Shown here: positions 1 to 7,577 of the stretch, piece by piece
Layout of the letters: every line of letters begins with the position of its first letter
Position numbering within the stretch: position 1 is the first letter of the stretch
Assembly (NCBI GenBank): GCA_004295885.1
Contig: SEDG01000005.1
Location: 1 to 24,091, forward strand
Direction: 5' to 3'
DNA: 24,091 nucleotides
Origin: Pedobacter sp.
GTDB lineage: Bacteria; Bacteroidota; Bacteroidia; Sphingobacteriales; Sphingobacteriaceae
Translations under genes and position numbers: made by a program
The notes under the pieces: generated by a model
What the model was told of the DNA's origin: nothing
The model's input: the letters and a program-made list of their open reading frames with translations, nothing else
The model's database searches: none

Positions 1-594
1 TAATTCAGCCGATGCTAAAAAGTCGACTATTTGCCCTTGTTCAGCTTGTTGTGAAGCATCACGTTTAATTTGAATTCCGTTTAACTTGTAAACTATCTGT
101 ACAAAACCTGAACAATCAATTCCAAATAGCGTTCTTCCACCCCAGAGATAAGGCGTGTTCTCAAAAAACTTAGCAACTGCCTCAACTTGTGTTTTAAATT
201 TAGCCTTGTCTGCAATTATTGGTTTAGATTTCACTTCAAATCTTTCGTCACCCAGATAACAAAACCCATCTTCGAAATTTGGCAACGTGCTCCCTGGACT
301 CAAATAATATTTAGTTCCATTACTGGCTATCAGAGTGTTGTCTAACTGTGTTGGTGTTAATGCCGAATATGCCTTATCGTCGTGATACTGCAAATCAGAA
401 ATTTTTTGGAGCTGTTTATAATCCATCCAGCCCTCGTAATTATCATGTTGAGTTTTAATTAAACACCACTTTTCGGTCTTTTCTAATACTTCCACCCTGT
501 CACCAAACAAAAGTTGAGAAACGATTTCACTTCTATCAGATGGTTCTTTTCTAATCGGTGCAACTGCAAGTCTACAAACGTGGTAGTTATCCAT
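1..594 (-). CDS. NlpC/P60 family cell-wall peptidase with SH3-like N-terminus (partial, C-terminus cut by window edge)
   Basis: The minus strand reads open from an ATG at 594 to position 1, giving 198 residues with no stop, so the C-terminus lies outside the window. Residues about 5-65 resemble a bacterial SH3 domain (VAPIRKEPSDRSEIVSQLLF, then EGWMDYKQL). Residues about 130-198 are the start of an NlpC/P60 papain-like domain, with the segment PYLWGGRTLFGIDCSGFVQ and its nucleophile Cys161. The catalytic His and third polar residue are expected downstream and cannot be checked. The family cleaves gamma-D-glutamyl-diamino acid or related bonds in peptidoglycan peptides, and an SH3b plus NlpC/P60 layout matches YkfC-like enzymes. 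No obvious signal peptide is seen at this start, so a cytoplasmic role in muropeptide recycling is possible. A perfect -7 element lies just upstream. Confidence 0.85.
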   Translation of the reverse strand, partial: MDNYHVCRLAVAPIRKEPSDRSEIVSQLLFGDRVEVLEKTEKWCLIKTQHDNYEGWMDYKQLQKISDLQYHDDKAYSALTPTQLDNTLIASNGTKYYLSPGSTLPNFEDGFCYLGDERFEVKSKPIIADKAKFKTQVEAVAKFFENTPYLWGGRTLFGIDCSGFVQIVYKLNGIQIKRDASQQAEQGQIVDFLASAEL

Positions 595-610
595 ATATAA
601 AATGTATATC

Positions 611-618
611 CAAAAATA
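611..618 (-). promoter_or_regulatory. Bacteroidota-type promoter -7 element for the NlpC/P60 gene
   Basis: Read on the minus strand this is TATTTTTG, a perfect match to the Bacteroidota -7 consensus TAnnTTTG. It ends 16 bases before the ATG at 594, predicting a leader of roughly 10 bases. I see no good -33 TTTG at the expected spacing. The element shares base 618 with the adjacent palindrome, so a protein bound there could block this promoter. Confidence 0.45.
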
Positions 619-633
619 GTGATTAACATCACA
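618..633. promoter_or_regulatory. Crp/Fnr-superfamily-like operator between divergent NlpC/P60 and uspA genes
   Basis: The sequence AGTGATTAACATCACA contains the perfect inverted repeat GTGAT-TAAC-ATCAC. It matches the Crp/Fnr/HcpR-type pattern TGTGA-N6-TCACA at 9 of 10 fixed positions. It sits 61 bases before the uspA start and abuts the -7 element of the opposite gene, so it could activate one and repress the other. No regulator gene is in the window, so the assignment rests on the motif and its position. Confidence 0.4.
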
Positions 634-694
634 ACATAAACATTTACGTATTTAATTTGTTAATTTTATTAAGATAAACCTAAACGCTTGTATC

Positions 695-1138
695 ATGGAA
701 TTTAAAAAAATATTAATTGCAGTGGATAACAGTATTTGTTCTGAGAAAGCAGCAAAATCTGGCTATGAAATGGCGGCTAAATTTGGTGCTGAAGTTGCAC
801 TATTAAATATCATTGAGCCTGCCCCAGCTACAGTGAACCCAGATTTTACTTTAGCTCCAGTGTTTATGGAAATGTATGACAATAGTGAGGAAAATAGTCA
901 TACATTATTGCAGGAGATATCAAATAAGTATGGAAACGGGATTCCTACAACTTATTTAACAAGCTTAGATACAGCGACTCACGGTATTATTCAACAAGCT
1001 GAGGAGTGGGCTGCTGAATTAATTGTAATTGGAACTCATGGCCGTGGTGGCTTATATCACTTTTTAATGGGAAGTGTTGCAGAACACGTGGCCAGAAAAT
1101 CTGCCTGCCCGGTTTTAATTGTACCGAATAAAGACTAG
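695..1138 (+). CDS. Universal stress protein (UspA family, single domain)
   Basis: This 147-residue protein has the length of a single Usp domain. The N-terminal strand KKILIAVDNS carries the nucleotide-contacting Asp11. The C-terminal segment GTHGRGGLYHFLMGSV fits the ATP-binding G-2x-G-9x-G-S signature (Gly113, Gly116, Gly126, Ser127), followed by the usual CPVLIVP end strand. It is therefore probably an ATP-binding Usp. Such proteins are cytoplasmic and are induced by starvation, oxygen limitation or other stress, but the role of this paralogue cannot be told. It is monocistronic, with a strong terminator after it and a Crp/Fnr-like palindrome before it. I see no clear Shine-Dalgarno site. 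Confidence 0.93.
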   Translation: MEFKKILIAVDNSICSEKAAKSGYEMAAKFGAEVALLNIIEPAPATVNPDFTLAPVFMEMYDNSEENSHTLLQEISNKYGNGIPTTYLTSLDTATHGIIQQAEEWAAELIVIGTHGRGGLYHFLMGSVAEHVARKSACPVLIVPNKD

Positions 1139-1189
1139 TTGGGAAACAGTAGTATTGAGTCACTAGTCTAAACCGAATCCTAGAAAAAC

Positions 1190-1221
1190 AAAAAAAGAGA
1201 TGTAACTACATCTCTTTTTTT
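1190..1221. terminator. Bidirectional intrinsic terminator between uspA and the ferredoxin gene
   Basis: A perfect palindrome: seven A, the arm GAGATGT, loop AACT, the arm ACATCTC, then seven T. The A and T tracts make it symmetrical, so it can terminate the plus-strand uspA transcript and the minus-strand ferredoxin transcript, whose stop is at 1278. Confidence 0.85.
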
Positions 1222-1277
1222 GTTAAAAATATTTTAATTATGCTTTTTACTCAAGCCTATTGACTAAAGGCTCAGGT

Positions 1278-1628
1278 CTAATTTTCCTGATGTAACCAAG
1301 CTTTTTTAGCCAATAACTCTTCTTCTGTTTCGCGAACATCTTCATCATCCACACAACAATCCACTGGGCAAACCGCAGCACATTGTGGCTCATCATGAAA
1401 ACCTTTACATTCTGTACATTTATCAGAAACGATGTAATAAACTTCATCAGAAACTGCTTCTTGTGAAGCTCCTGCATCCATTTGTTCTCCGCCAAAATCA
1501 ATGATACCATCTAAGTTTGTACCATCAGAAAATCTCCAGGCTGTACCTGCGTCATATATTGCATTATTTGGGCATTCTGGCTCACATGCTCCACAATTAA
1601 TACATTCGTCTGTTATTTTAATCGCCAT
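1278..1628 (-). CDS. 2[4Fe-4S] ferredoxin, Alvin type with a long inter-cluster insert
   Basis: This 116-residue protein has two cluster motifs. The first is C9-x2-C12-x2-C15-x3-C19-P. The second is C71-x2-C74-x8-C83-x3-C87-P, followed by VDCC (Cys91, Cys92). The eight-residue spacing in the second motif, with GFHDEPQC, is typical of Allochromatium vinosum-like ferredoxins. About 50 residues separate the two motifs, far more than in minimal clostridial ferredoxins. The acidic C-terminus is also characteristic. It is a soluble low-potential electron carrier; its partner is not shown. It starts 77 bases from a divergent LuxC-type acyl-CoA reductase, which suggests shared control. A perfect -7 element lies about 40 bases upstream. 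Confidence 0.93.
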   Translation of the reverse strand: MAIKITDECINCGACEPECPNNAIYDAGTAWRFSDGTNLDGIIDFGGEQMDAGASQEAVSDEVYYIVSDKCTECKGFHDEPQCAAVCPVDCCVDDEDVRETEEELLAKKAWLHQEN

Positions 1629-1668
1629 GTCTTCGTGTATATCTATTGCTAAGTTTAACTTTGCATTG

Positions 1669-1676
1669 CAAATATA
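1669..1676 (-). promoter_or_regulatory. Bacteroidota-type promoter -7 element for the ferredoxin gene
   Basis: On the minus strand this is TATATTTG, a perfect match to TAnnTTTG, 40 bases before the ferredoxin ATG. The -33 region is not clear. It lies inside the short divergent gap, upstream of the ATG chosen for the acyl-CoA reductase. Confidence 0.5.
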
Positions 1677-1705
1677 ACAATAATCGATTTATAATAGTTC
1701 TAAAT

Positions 1706-2746
1706 ATGTCATCACTTACCAAAGGAAATTTAATTATTGCATTACAAAAACTAAGTGAGTTCATGGCGAATCCCAGCGATGAGTTTAAATATGTGATGGA
1801 ATCTGCAAGTCATCACAACGCTTGGTTTACATTCGATGAAGTTCAAAAAGCAATGAATTCCTTGAGTAATATGTTAAATAGTGACGATTTAGATATATGG
1901 TTTGGAGGCATCCAACTTAATGAGGTACCAAAAAAAGTTGGATTAATTTTAGCTGGCAATATTCCTTTGGTTGGTTTTCATGATGTACTTTGCGTTCTAG
2001 CTACGGGGAATATTGCATTAATTAAGATGTCATCAGCTGACGATAAGTTGTTGCCTGCTCTTTTAAAACAGTTAATCGCTTTTGAACCAGCATTAACAAA
2101 TCGTATCGAATATGTAGAACGATTGAAAGATTTTGATGCAATCATTGCCACGGGCAGCAATAATACCTCACGATATTTTGATTATTATTTTTCAAAAGTG
2201 CCAAACATTATCCGCAAAAACAGAAATAGCGTAGCTGTTTTAAGCGGCGATGAAACTGAAACAGAACTTGAAAGTTTAGGACATGATATATTTGATTATT
2301 TTGGTTTAGGGTGTAGAAACGTTTCTAAAATTTATGTTCCAGCTAAATATAATTTGAGGAATTTTTTCGAGCCAATAGAAAAATACCAACCAATCATTAA
2401 TCATTTTAAATACAATAACAATTACGATTACAATAAATCTATTTATTTGGTTAATGGGGTGAAACACTTCGATAATGGCTTTTTGTTAGTTAAGGAAGAT
2501 GACAATTTTGTATCGCCTTTGGCTGTCCTTTTTTATGAAGAATATACATCCATCAACAATGTTGAAGAAAAATTGAATCAGCAAGATGAGCAAATCCAAT
2601 GTGTGGTTTCTAAATTAACACTCAACATTAACAAAGAAATAATTGGTTTTGGTGATAGTCAAAATCCTAAACTTTGGGACTATGCAGATAATGTAAACAC
2701 CGTAGAATTTTTGAATAGGCTCTGGATTTCAACAACAGTTGGATAA
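1706..2746 (+). CDS. LuxC-type acyl-CoA reductase
   Basis: The protein resembles the LuxC/acyl-CoA reductase family (PF05893), NADPH-dependent enzymes related to aldehyde dehydrogenases that reduce fatty acyl-CoA or acyl-protein to aldehyde. Supporting segments are KKVGLILAGNIPLVGFHDVL, ALIKMSSADDKLLPALL, RKNRNSVAVLSG, and GLGCRNVSKIYVP, whose Cys203 is the likely acyl-accepting nucleophile. I chose the ATG at 1706 (346 residues). An upstream in-frame start at 1646 would add 20 residues with no family character and leave only 17 bases to the divergent ferredoxin start. No luxAB, luxD or luxE is nearby, so this is not a bioluminescence operon. The substrate is unknown. Confidence 0.8.
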   Translation: MSSLTKGNLIIALQKLSEFMANPSDEFKYVMESASHHNAWFTFDEVQKAMNSLSNMLNSDDLDIWFGGIQLNEVPKKVGLILAGNIPLVGFHDVLCVLATGNIALIKMSSADDKLLPALLKQLIAFEPALTNRIEYVERLKDFDAIIATGSNNTSRYFDYYFSKVPNIIRKNRNSVAVLSGDETETELESLGHDIFDYFGLGCRNVSKIYVPAKYNLRNFFEPIEKYQPIINHFKYNNNYDYNKSIYLVNGVKHFDNGFLLVKEDDNFVSPLAVLFYEEYTSINNVEEKLNQQDEQIQCVVSKLTLNINKEIIGFGDSQNPKLWDYADNVNTVEFLNRLWISTTVG

Positions 2747-2849
2747 TCGGCGAAGAGCAAACAACCACAACATTAACACAACATCGCTATTTTAGCAACC
2801 TTAGCTCATAAAAAATTCCTACTTTGTTAAAAATTTACCAAATAGCTAA

Positions 2850-4742
2850 TTGAAAAAAACTTTAAGCAGTTGTCTCCTTGCGCTCATTTTAATTTTTTCT
2901 ATTTCCGAAATTGATGCTCAAGTATGTACTGGAACATTAGGAGACCCTGTGATTAATATAGATTTTGGCAGAGGGTCTAGCAATATAGGCCCTCCAATTG
3001 CAGAAACAAATTATTTCTATGTCGCCGGTAATCCAAATGATGGGCAGTATACGGTTGTACAAAGCAGTGCTGGACTAAATTCTGGATGGCACCAAAACAT
3101 AGTTAATCATACCCCCAACGACCCAACTGGTTATATGATGTTGGTAAATGCGGATTATAACAAAGGAATTTTCTATCAAACAACCATAAATAATCTTTGT
3201 CCAAATACAACTTATGAGTTTGCAGCTTGGATTATAAACATTTTGCGTGGAAGCGGCATTAGGCCTAATATTAAGTTCACAATTGAAAATAACGGGTTAC
3301 CCATTAAAGAATTTTCTACTGAAGACATTACAGAAGGAAGTGCTAGCAATTGGATAAAATATGGAACCATTTTTACTACACCCACAAATGTTGGTGTGAT
3401 TACCTTAAAAATGACGAATGAAAACCCTGGTGGCAACGGAAATGATCTTGCTTTAGACGACATCACTTTTAGAGCTTGCGGACCCACAATTTCAACCTCT
3501 ATTAATAGTAATAGTCTTAATGCTAATTTATGTGTGGGACAAAGTGCCAGTTACAATCTCTCAGCAAGTGTTTCCTCTGGCTACAACGATCCCGTTTATC
3601 AATGGCAAATTTTAAATGGTACAACTTGGACTGATCTAAGTGGCGCAAATGCAACGCAGACCACAATAAGTTTCACAAATGCTGTTGTAGGCACTTATAA
3701 ATATCGTTTATCAGCTGCCGAAAGACCAAATATTAATTCTGCAAATTGCAGAATTTCATCCGCCGTCTTAACCATCAATGTTAACGATAAACCAACAGCT
3801 GTTGCTAGTAATAGTGGCGCAGCTTGTGTTGGCTCAAACATTCAGTTAAGTGCATCTGGCGGCACAAGTTATAGTTGGGTTGGTCCCAGTTTTACCTCAA
3901 CTCTTCAAAACCCAATCTTGCACGCCGTAGATATGAACTCTGCTGGAATCTATAGCGTTACCGTTTTTAATGCTGCAGGCTGTTCCAATACCAGTGAAAC
4001 TCTAGTGCAGGTTTTGCCACTGGTTATTGCAAATACAAACATTACAGCAGCTACTATTTGCGAAAATGAAACTGTTGCCTTAGCAGCAAGTGGTGGCTCT
4101 TCGTACACTTGGTTACCTGTTGAAGGACTTTCAAACCCAAATATTGCAAATCCAATTGCTTTTCCGAAACAAACCACTACCTACAAAGTATCGGTCTCAA
4201 ACGGCACTTGCTCCGTGGTAAAGGAAATCACAATTGCGGTGTTAAAAAGTGCTTCAGCGAATGCTGGAGAAGATAAAAAAATGTTATTTGGCCAAGCAGT
4301 TACCTTGAATGGAACTGCAATTGGAGATAATGTTACATATTTATGGTCGCCAGCTGATTATCTGGATGACCCAACCAAACTTAACCCCATTGCTACGCCT
4401 CCAGATGATATTAAATACACTTTAACAGTCCAATCAAACTGCAATATAAGTACTGATGAAGTTTTTGTTAAAGTATACCCAAAAATAGAGATACCTTCTG
4501 CATTTACTCCGAACGGAGACGGTATTAACGACAGCTGGAATATACCTTCCATCGCTTCTTTTCCTAATCCGAAACTAAAAGTGGTAAATAGAAATGGACA
4601 ATTGGTTTTCCAAAATACCAATACGCAAACGTGGGATGGAAAAATGAATGGCAAAAACTTGCCAATTGGAGTTTATTATTATACCCTTTATTTAAATGAA
4701 GATTTTAAAACCTATTCGGGCTGGGTGTTATTAACTAGATAA
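2850..4742 (+). CDS. Secreted T9SS type B cargo protein with Ig/PKD-like domains (gliding-motility-associated C-terminal domain)
   Basis: This 630-residue protein begins at TTG. The in-frame TAA directly before it (2847-2849) and the ideal signal peptide MKKTLSSCLLALILIFSIS..DAQ make this the only sensible start. Residues about 31-210 form one globular domain of unknown function, with CPNTTYEFAAWI and DLALDDITFRACG, a pattern seen in Bacteroidota adhesins. Residues about 215-540 look like three or four Ig- or PKD-like beta domains (Q/LSASGGTSYSWVG, LAASGGSSYTWLP, TYLWSPADYL). Residues 545-630 are a CHU_C-type domain (AFTPNGDGINDSW ... LPIGVYYYTLYL), the signal for type IX secretion. It is probably exported across both membranes and held at the cell surface. 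The ligand is unknown. No T9SS machinery genes are in the window. Confidence 0.88.
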   Translation: MKKTLSSCLLALILIFSISEIDAQVCTGTLGDPVINIDFGRGSSNIGPPIAETNYFYVAGNPNDGQYTVVQSSAGLNSGWHQNIVNHTPNDPTGYMMLVNADYNKGIFYQTTINNLCPNTTYEFAAWIINILRGSGIRPNIKFTIENNGLPIKEFSTEDITEGSASNWIKYGTIFTTPTNVGVITLKMTNENPGGNGNDLALDDITFRACGPTISTSINSNSLNANLCVGQSASYNLSASVSSGYNDPVYQWQILNGTTWTDLSGANATQTTISFTNAVVGTYKYRLSAAERPNINSANCRISSAVLTINVNDKPTAVASNSGAACVGSNIQLSASGGTSYSWVGPSFTSTLQNPILHAVDMNSAGIYSVTVFNAAGCSNTSETLVQVLPLVIANTNITAATICENETVALAASGGSSYTWLPVEGLSNPNIANPIAFPKQTTTYKVSVSNGTCSVVKEITIAVLKSASANAGEDKKMLFGQAVTLNGTAIGDNVTYLWSPADYLDDPTKLNPIATPPDDIKYTLTVQSNCNISTDEVFVKVYPKIEIPSAFTPNGDGINDSWNIPSIASFPNPKLKVVNRNGQLVFQNTNTQTWDGKMNGKNLPIGVYYYTLYLNEDFKTYSGWVLLTR

Positions 4743-4790
4743 AATCGATTTTTCAATCCAATTATCGGGTAGAAATGCTATTTTTGAACA

Positions 4791-4994
4791 ATGTATATCA
4801 TTAAAGTAAAAGGCATTGCCAAAATACCAGATTACGTACAACTTAGAGATGAGAAGTTTACACTGCTCGCTTATTTTAGGGTTGATAGACCTGATAAATC
4901 TTTAGATAAATTAGGTTTGGGTGATAAACAAGATAAAATAATGAGCATTATTAATGACTTGCCTTTTGGACAGGTTACTAAATTAGATATTTAA
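4791..4994 (+). CDS. Small protein of unknown function coupled to the FtsE-like ATPase
   Basis: This 67-residue ORF ends two bases before the start of the ATPase gene at 4997, so the two are almost certainly co-translated. I do not recognise a named family. The sequence MYIIKVKGIAKIPDYVQL, then FTLLAYFRVD and IINDLPFGQVTKLDI, has no signal peptide, membrane segment or Cys/His motif. Alternating hydrophobic residues suggest a small alpha/beta fold in the cytoplasm. Codon use and base composition match its neighbours. The tight link makes a real gene likely and suggests, by inference only, a part in the same complex or regulation of the ATPase. Confidence 0.72.
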   Translation: MYIIKVKGIAKIPDYVQLRDEKFTLLAYFRVDRPDKSLDKLGLGDKQDKIMSIINDLPFGQVTKLDI

Positions 4995-4996
4995 TT

Positions 4997-5680
4997 ATGG
5001 CAGAAAACATAGTAATCAACTTACAAAATGTTGATGTTTTTCAACAGAAACATTTAGTGCTATCTAACGTAAACTTAGATATTGCTAAAGGTGAATTTGT
5101 ATTCTTAATTGGTCAAACAGGTTCGGGAAAAAGTAGTTTGTTAAAAATTATTTATGGCGATTTGCATATAGGCAATGGCGCTGGTGCAGTTGCAGGTTTC
5201 GACCTTAAAAACCTTGCCGATAAAGATGTACCTTATTTGCGCAGAAAACTAGGAATCGTATTTCAAGATTTTCAACTACTAAGCGATAGAACGGTTGAAC
5301 AAAATTTAGAATTTGTTTTAAAAGCAACTGGCTGGACAGACAAAAACCTAATTAACGAACGCATTAAAGACGTTTTAGAGAAAGTAGGCCTACGTTCTAA
5401 AATCAAAAAAATGCCTCATGAAATTTCTGGTGGCGAACAGCAACGCGTAGTTATTGCGAGGGCTTTGTTAAACAATCCTGAAATTATTTTAGCTGATGAA
5501 CCTACTGGTAACTTAGACCCAGATACCTCCGAAGAAATCGTTTTATTATTGAAACAAATCAGTCAGAGTGGAACAGCAGTTTTAATGGCAACACATGATT
5601 ACCATATCATCCGTACTTTCCCTTCTCGTATTATTAAATGCGAAAGTGGTGTAGTGCATGAGGATGCCCAAATTGCTTAG
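4997..5680 (+). CDS. ftsE: FtsE-like ABC transporter ATP-binding protein
   Basis: This 227-residue ABC ATPase has all motifs: Walker A GQTGSGKSS (39-47), Q-loop Gln90 in VFQDFQLL, signature SGGEQQR (144-150), Walker B IILADE (163-168), D-loop NLDP and switch His200 in ATHD. Its length and sequence resemble the FtsE/LolD/MacB group, and SDRTVEQNLEFVLKATGW is typical of FtsE. FtsE pairs with the membrane protein FtsX to control septal peptidoglycan hydrolases. No ftsX is adjacent; in Bacteroidota the two are commonly apart. A LolD-like role cannot be excluded from sequence alone. It follows the small 67-residue gene with a two-base gap. Confidence 0.78.
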   Translation: MAENIVINLQNVDVFQQKHLVLSNVNLDIAKGEFVFLIGQTGSGKSSLLKIIYGDLHIGNGAGAVAGFDLKNLADKDVPYLRRKLGIVFQDFQLLSDRTVEQNLEFVLKATGWTDKNLINERIKDVLEKVGLRSKIKKMPHEISGGEQQRVVIARALLNNPEIILADEPTGNLDPDTSEEIVLLLKQISQSGTAVLMATHDYHIIRTFPSRIIKCESGVVHEDAQIA

Positions 5681-5704
5681 TCATTCTGACAAAATATTAT
5701 ATTT

Positions 5705-5751
5705 CAGCCATTCTGTTCAGTTATTATTCATTTAAACTGACAGCATGGCTG
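5705..5751. promoter_or_regulatory. Long imperfect inverted repeat upstream of grpE
   Basis: The left arm CAGCCATTCTGTTCAG (5705-5720) pairs with the right arm CTGACAGCATGGCTG (5737-5751), with one mismatch and one bulged base, around a 16-base AT-rich loop. A further CTGACA half-site lies at 5686-5691. No T-run follows, so it is a poor terminator for the ATPase gene. Its position just upstream of the sigma-54-like site suggests an activator or heat-stress operator (inference). Confidence 0.5.
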
Positions 5752-5761
5752 ATTTTAGTTA

Positions 5762-5777
5762 TTGGCAAAACTTTTGA
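5762..5777 (+). promoter_or_regulatory. Candidate sigma-54 (RpoN) promoter for grpE-dnaJ
   Basis: TTGGCAAAACTTTTGA matches the -24/-12 consensus TGGCA-N6-TTGC with correct spacing. The only clear defect is A in place of C after the -12 TTG. The predicted transcript start falls about 20 bases before the grpE ATG at 5809. I found no TAnnTTTG sigma-ABfr-like element in this gap. Confidence 0.4.
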
Positions 5778-5808
5778 GTTTGAACATAAAAAACACGCAT
5801 AACAAAAC

Positions 5809-6390
5809 ATGTTTAACAAGAAGAAAAAGGAAGAAGAACCGATTATAGAGAATAATCAGACTGAACAAGATGTTGATACAGCACAAGCTGAAGCAACAAA
5901 TGATACAGAAAACACATCAGCAGAACCTGTTGTAGAACTTTCAGTTGAAGAAAAATTGCAACAAGAAAATGCTGCATTAAATGATAAATACTTGCGTTTA
6001 TTTGCTGAGTTTGATAACTACAAACGCAGAACGCAAAAAGAACGAGTAGAATTATTGCAAACTGCGGGCAAAGATGTGGTAGTTTCTATGTTACCTGTTT
6101 TAGATGATTTTGAACGTGCTTTGAAAGCAACTGAAAATGCAACCGAAGTGAGTGCAATTCGTGAAGGCGTTATGTTAGTGCAAACTAAATTGAAAAGCAT
6201 TTTAAGCCAAAAAGGGCTAAAAGAAATGGAAAGCATTAACACTGTTTTCGATACTGATATTCACGAAGCAATTACTAAAATACCTGCTCCATCTGATGAT
6301 TTAAAAGGCAAAGTAGTTGATGAATTAGAAAAAGGATACACATTAAATGACAAAGTAATTCGCTTTGCCAAAGTAGTGGTAGGTAGTTAA
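5809..6390 (+). CDS. grpE: GrpE nucleotide exchange factor for DnaK
   Basis: This 193-residue protein starts with a charged, low-complexity segment of about 45 residues (KKKKEEE, then Glu/Thr/Gln-rich), followed by a long coiled coil that includes LRLFAEFDNYKRRTQKERVE. The GrpE hallmark VSMLPVLDDFERAL comes next, and the C-terminal beta domain ends with LEKGYTLNDKVIRFAKVVVG. Length and order match the family. GrpE releases ADP from DnaK so that the chaperone cycle can turn. dnaJ starts four bases after the stop, so the two are one operon; dnaK is not in the window. The upstream region holds an inverted repeat and a sigma-54-like site. Confidence 0.97.
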   Translation: MFNKKKKEEEPIIENNQTEQDVDTAQAEATNDTENTSAEPVVELSVEEKLQQENAALNDKYLRLFAEFDNYKRRTQKERVELLQTAGKDVVVSMLPVLDDFERALKATENATEVSAIREGVMLVQTKLKSILSQKGLKEMESINTVFDTDIHEAITKIPAPSDDLKGKVVDELEKGYTLNDKVIRFAKVVVGS

Positions 6391-6394
6391 TATA

Positions 6395-7564
6395 ATGAGC
6401 AAGAGAGATTTTTACGATATACTTGGCGTTACCAAAAGCGCATCGGCGGAAGAGATTAAAAAAGCTTACCGTAAACTGGCTATTAAATATCACCCAGATA
6501 AAAACCCTGATGATAAAGCTGCTGAAGACAAATTCAAAGAAGCAGCAGAGGCTTATGAGGTATTAAGTAACCCTGAGAAGAAACAACGTTACGACCAATA
6601 TGGTCATGCTGGTGTTGGTGGTGCTGCAGGTGGCGGTGGTTACGGCGGTGGCGGCATGAATATGGATGACATTTTCAGCCAATTCGGAGATATTTTTGGT
6701 GGTGGCGGAAGTCCTTTTGACAGTTTCTTTGGCGGTGGCCAACAATCTCGAGGCGGCGGTGGTCGTAGAGTAGCTAAAGGAAGTAATTTACGTATCAAGG
6801 TTAAATTAACCTTAGAGGAAATTGCTAACGGTGCTGAGAAAAAAATTAAAGTAAATAAGCAAATCACTTGCAAAACTTGCGATGGTTCTGGTGCAAAAGA
6901 TAAAGGTTCGGTAAGTACTTGTAAAACTTGTGGTGGTAGTGGTGCAGTTCGTAGAGTAACCAATACCATTTTAGGTCAGATGCAAACCACAGCAACCTGC
7001 CCTACTTGTCATGGTAGTGGACAACAAATTACTGCTAAATGTGGCGCTTGTCATGGTGAAGGAACTGTTCGCGGTGAAGAAACAATAACTATAAACATTC
7101 CTGCTGGTGTAAGTGAAGGTATGCAGTTAAGTATGGCTGGCAAAGGTAATGCTGCTCCAAATGGCGGCGTTCCTGGAGACTTAATCATCTTAATTGAAGA
7201 ATTACCTCACGAAACCTTAAAACGTGAAGGCAACAATATCGTTTACGATTTACACGTAAGTATTGTTGATGCAGCTTTAGGTTACAGTGCAGAAGTACCA
7301 ACTATTGATGGGAAGGCTAAAATTAAAATTGAGCCAGGTACACAAAGCGGGAAATTATTACGCCTAAAAGGAAAAGGTATTCCAGAAATAAACTCTTACC
7401 ACAGAGGTGATGAGATTATTCACGTTAATATCTGGACTCCAAAAGCGTTAAGTAGTGAAGAAAGAGCAATTTTAGAAAAACTAAGAGAATCTCCAAACTT
7501 TAAGCCTCAGCCTAATAAAAACGACAAAAGCTTCTTTGATAAAATGAAAGAGTATTTTGAGTAA
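6395..7564 (+). CDS. dnaJ: Chaperone DnaJ (type I Hsp40)
   Basis: This 389-residue protein has the full type I layout. The J domain covers residues 1-70, with the HPD motif at 33-35, which stimulates DnaK ATPase. A Gly/Phe-rich linker follows at about 72-125 (GGGGYGGGGM, FGDIFGGGG). Four zinc-binding CxxCxGxG repeats then appear: CKTCDGSG, CKTCGGSG, CPTCHGSG and CGACHGEG. The C-terminal substrate-binding domains include AAPNGGVPGDLIILIEE and RLKGKGIPEI. It delivers unfolded clients to DnaK in the cytoplasm and works with GrpE encoded four bases upstream. Nothing is missing or truncated. Confidence 0.98.
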   Translation: MSKRDFYDILGVTKSASAEEIKKAYRKLAIKYHPDKNPDDKAAEDKFKEAAEAYEVLSNPEKKQRYDQYGHAGVGGAAGGGGYGGGGMNMDDIFSQFGDIFGGGGSPFDSFFGGGQQSRGGGGRRVAKGSNLRIKVKLTLEEIANGAEKKIKVNKQITCKTCDGSGAKDKGSVSTCKTCGGSGAVRRVTNTILGQMQTTATCPTCHGSGQQITAKCGACHGEGTVRGEETITINIPAGVSEGMQLSMAGKGNAAPNGGVPGDLIILIEELPHETLKREGNNIVYDLHVSIVDAALGYSAEVPTIDGKAKIKIEPGTQSGKLLRLKGKGIPEINSYHRGDEIIHVNIWTPKALSSEERAILEKLRESPNFKPQPNKNDKSFFDKMKEYFE

Positions 7565-7577
7565 GATAAATTAAATT

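Noticed and set aside
1247..1510. 87-residue minus-strand ORF overlapping the ferredoxin gene
   Set aside because: It is the shadow of the ferredoxin in another frame; the Cys-rich frame is plainly the real one.
1646..1705. Twenty-residue N-terminal extension of the acyl-CoA reductase
   Set aside because: It would leave 17 bases to the divergent ferredoxin start and overlap that gene's -7 element; the extension has no family character, so ATG 1706 is used.
6610..6770. GGTGGTGGC-rich stretch as a DNA repeat
   Set aside because: It is the coding sequence of the Gly/Phe-rich linker of DnaJ, explained by protein composition.
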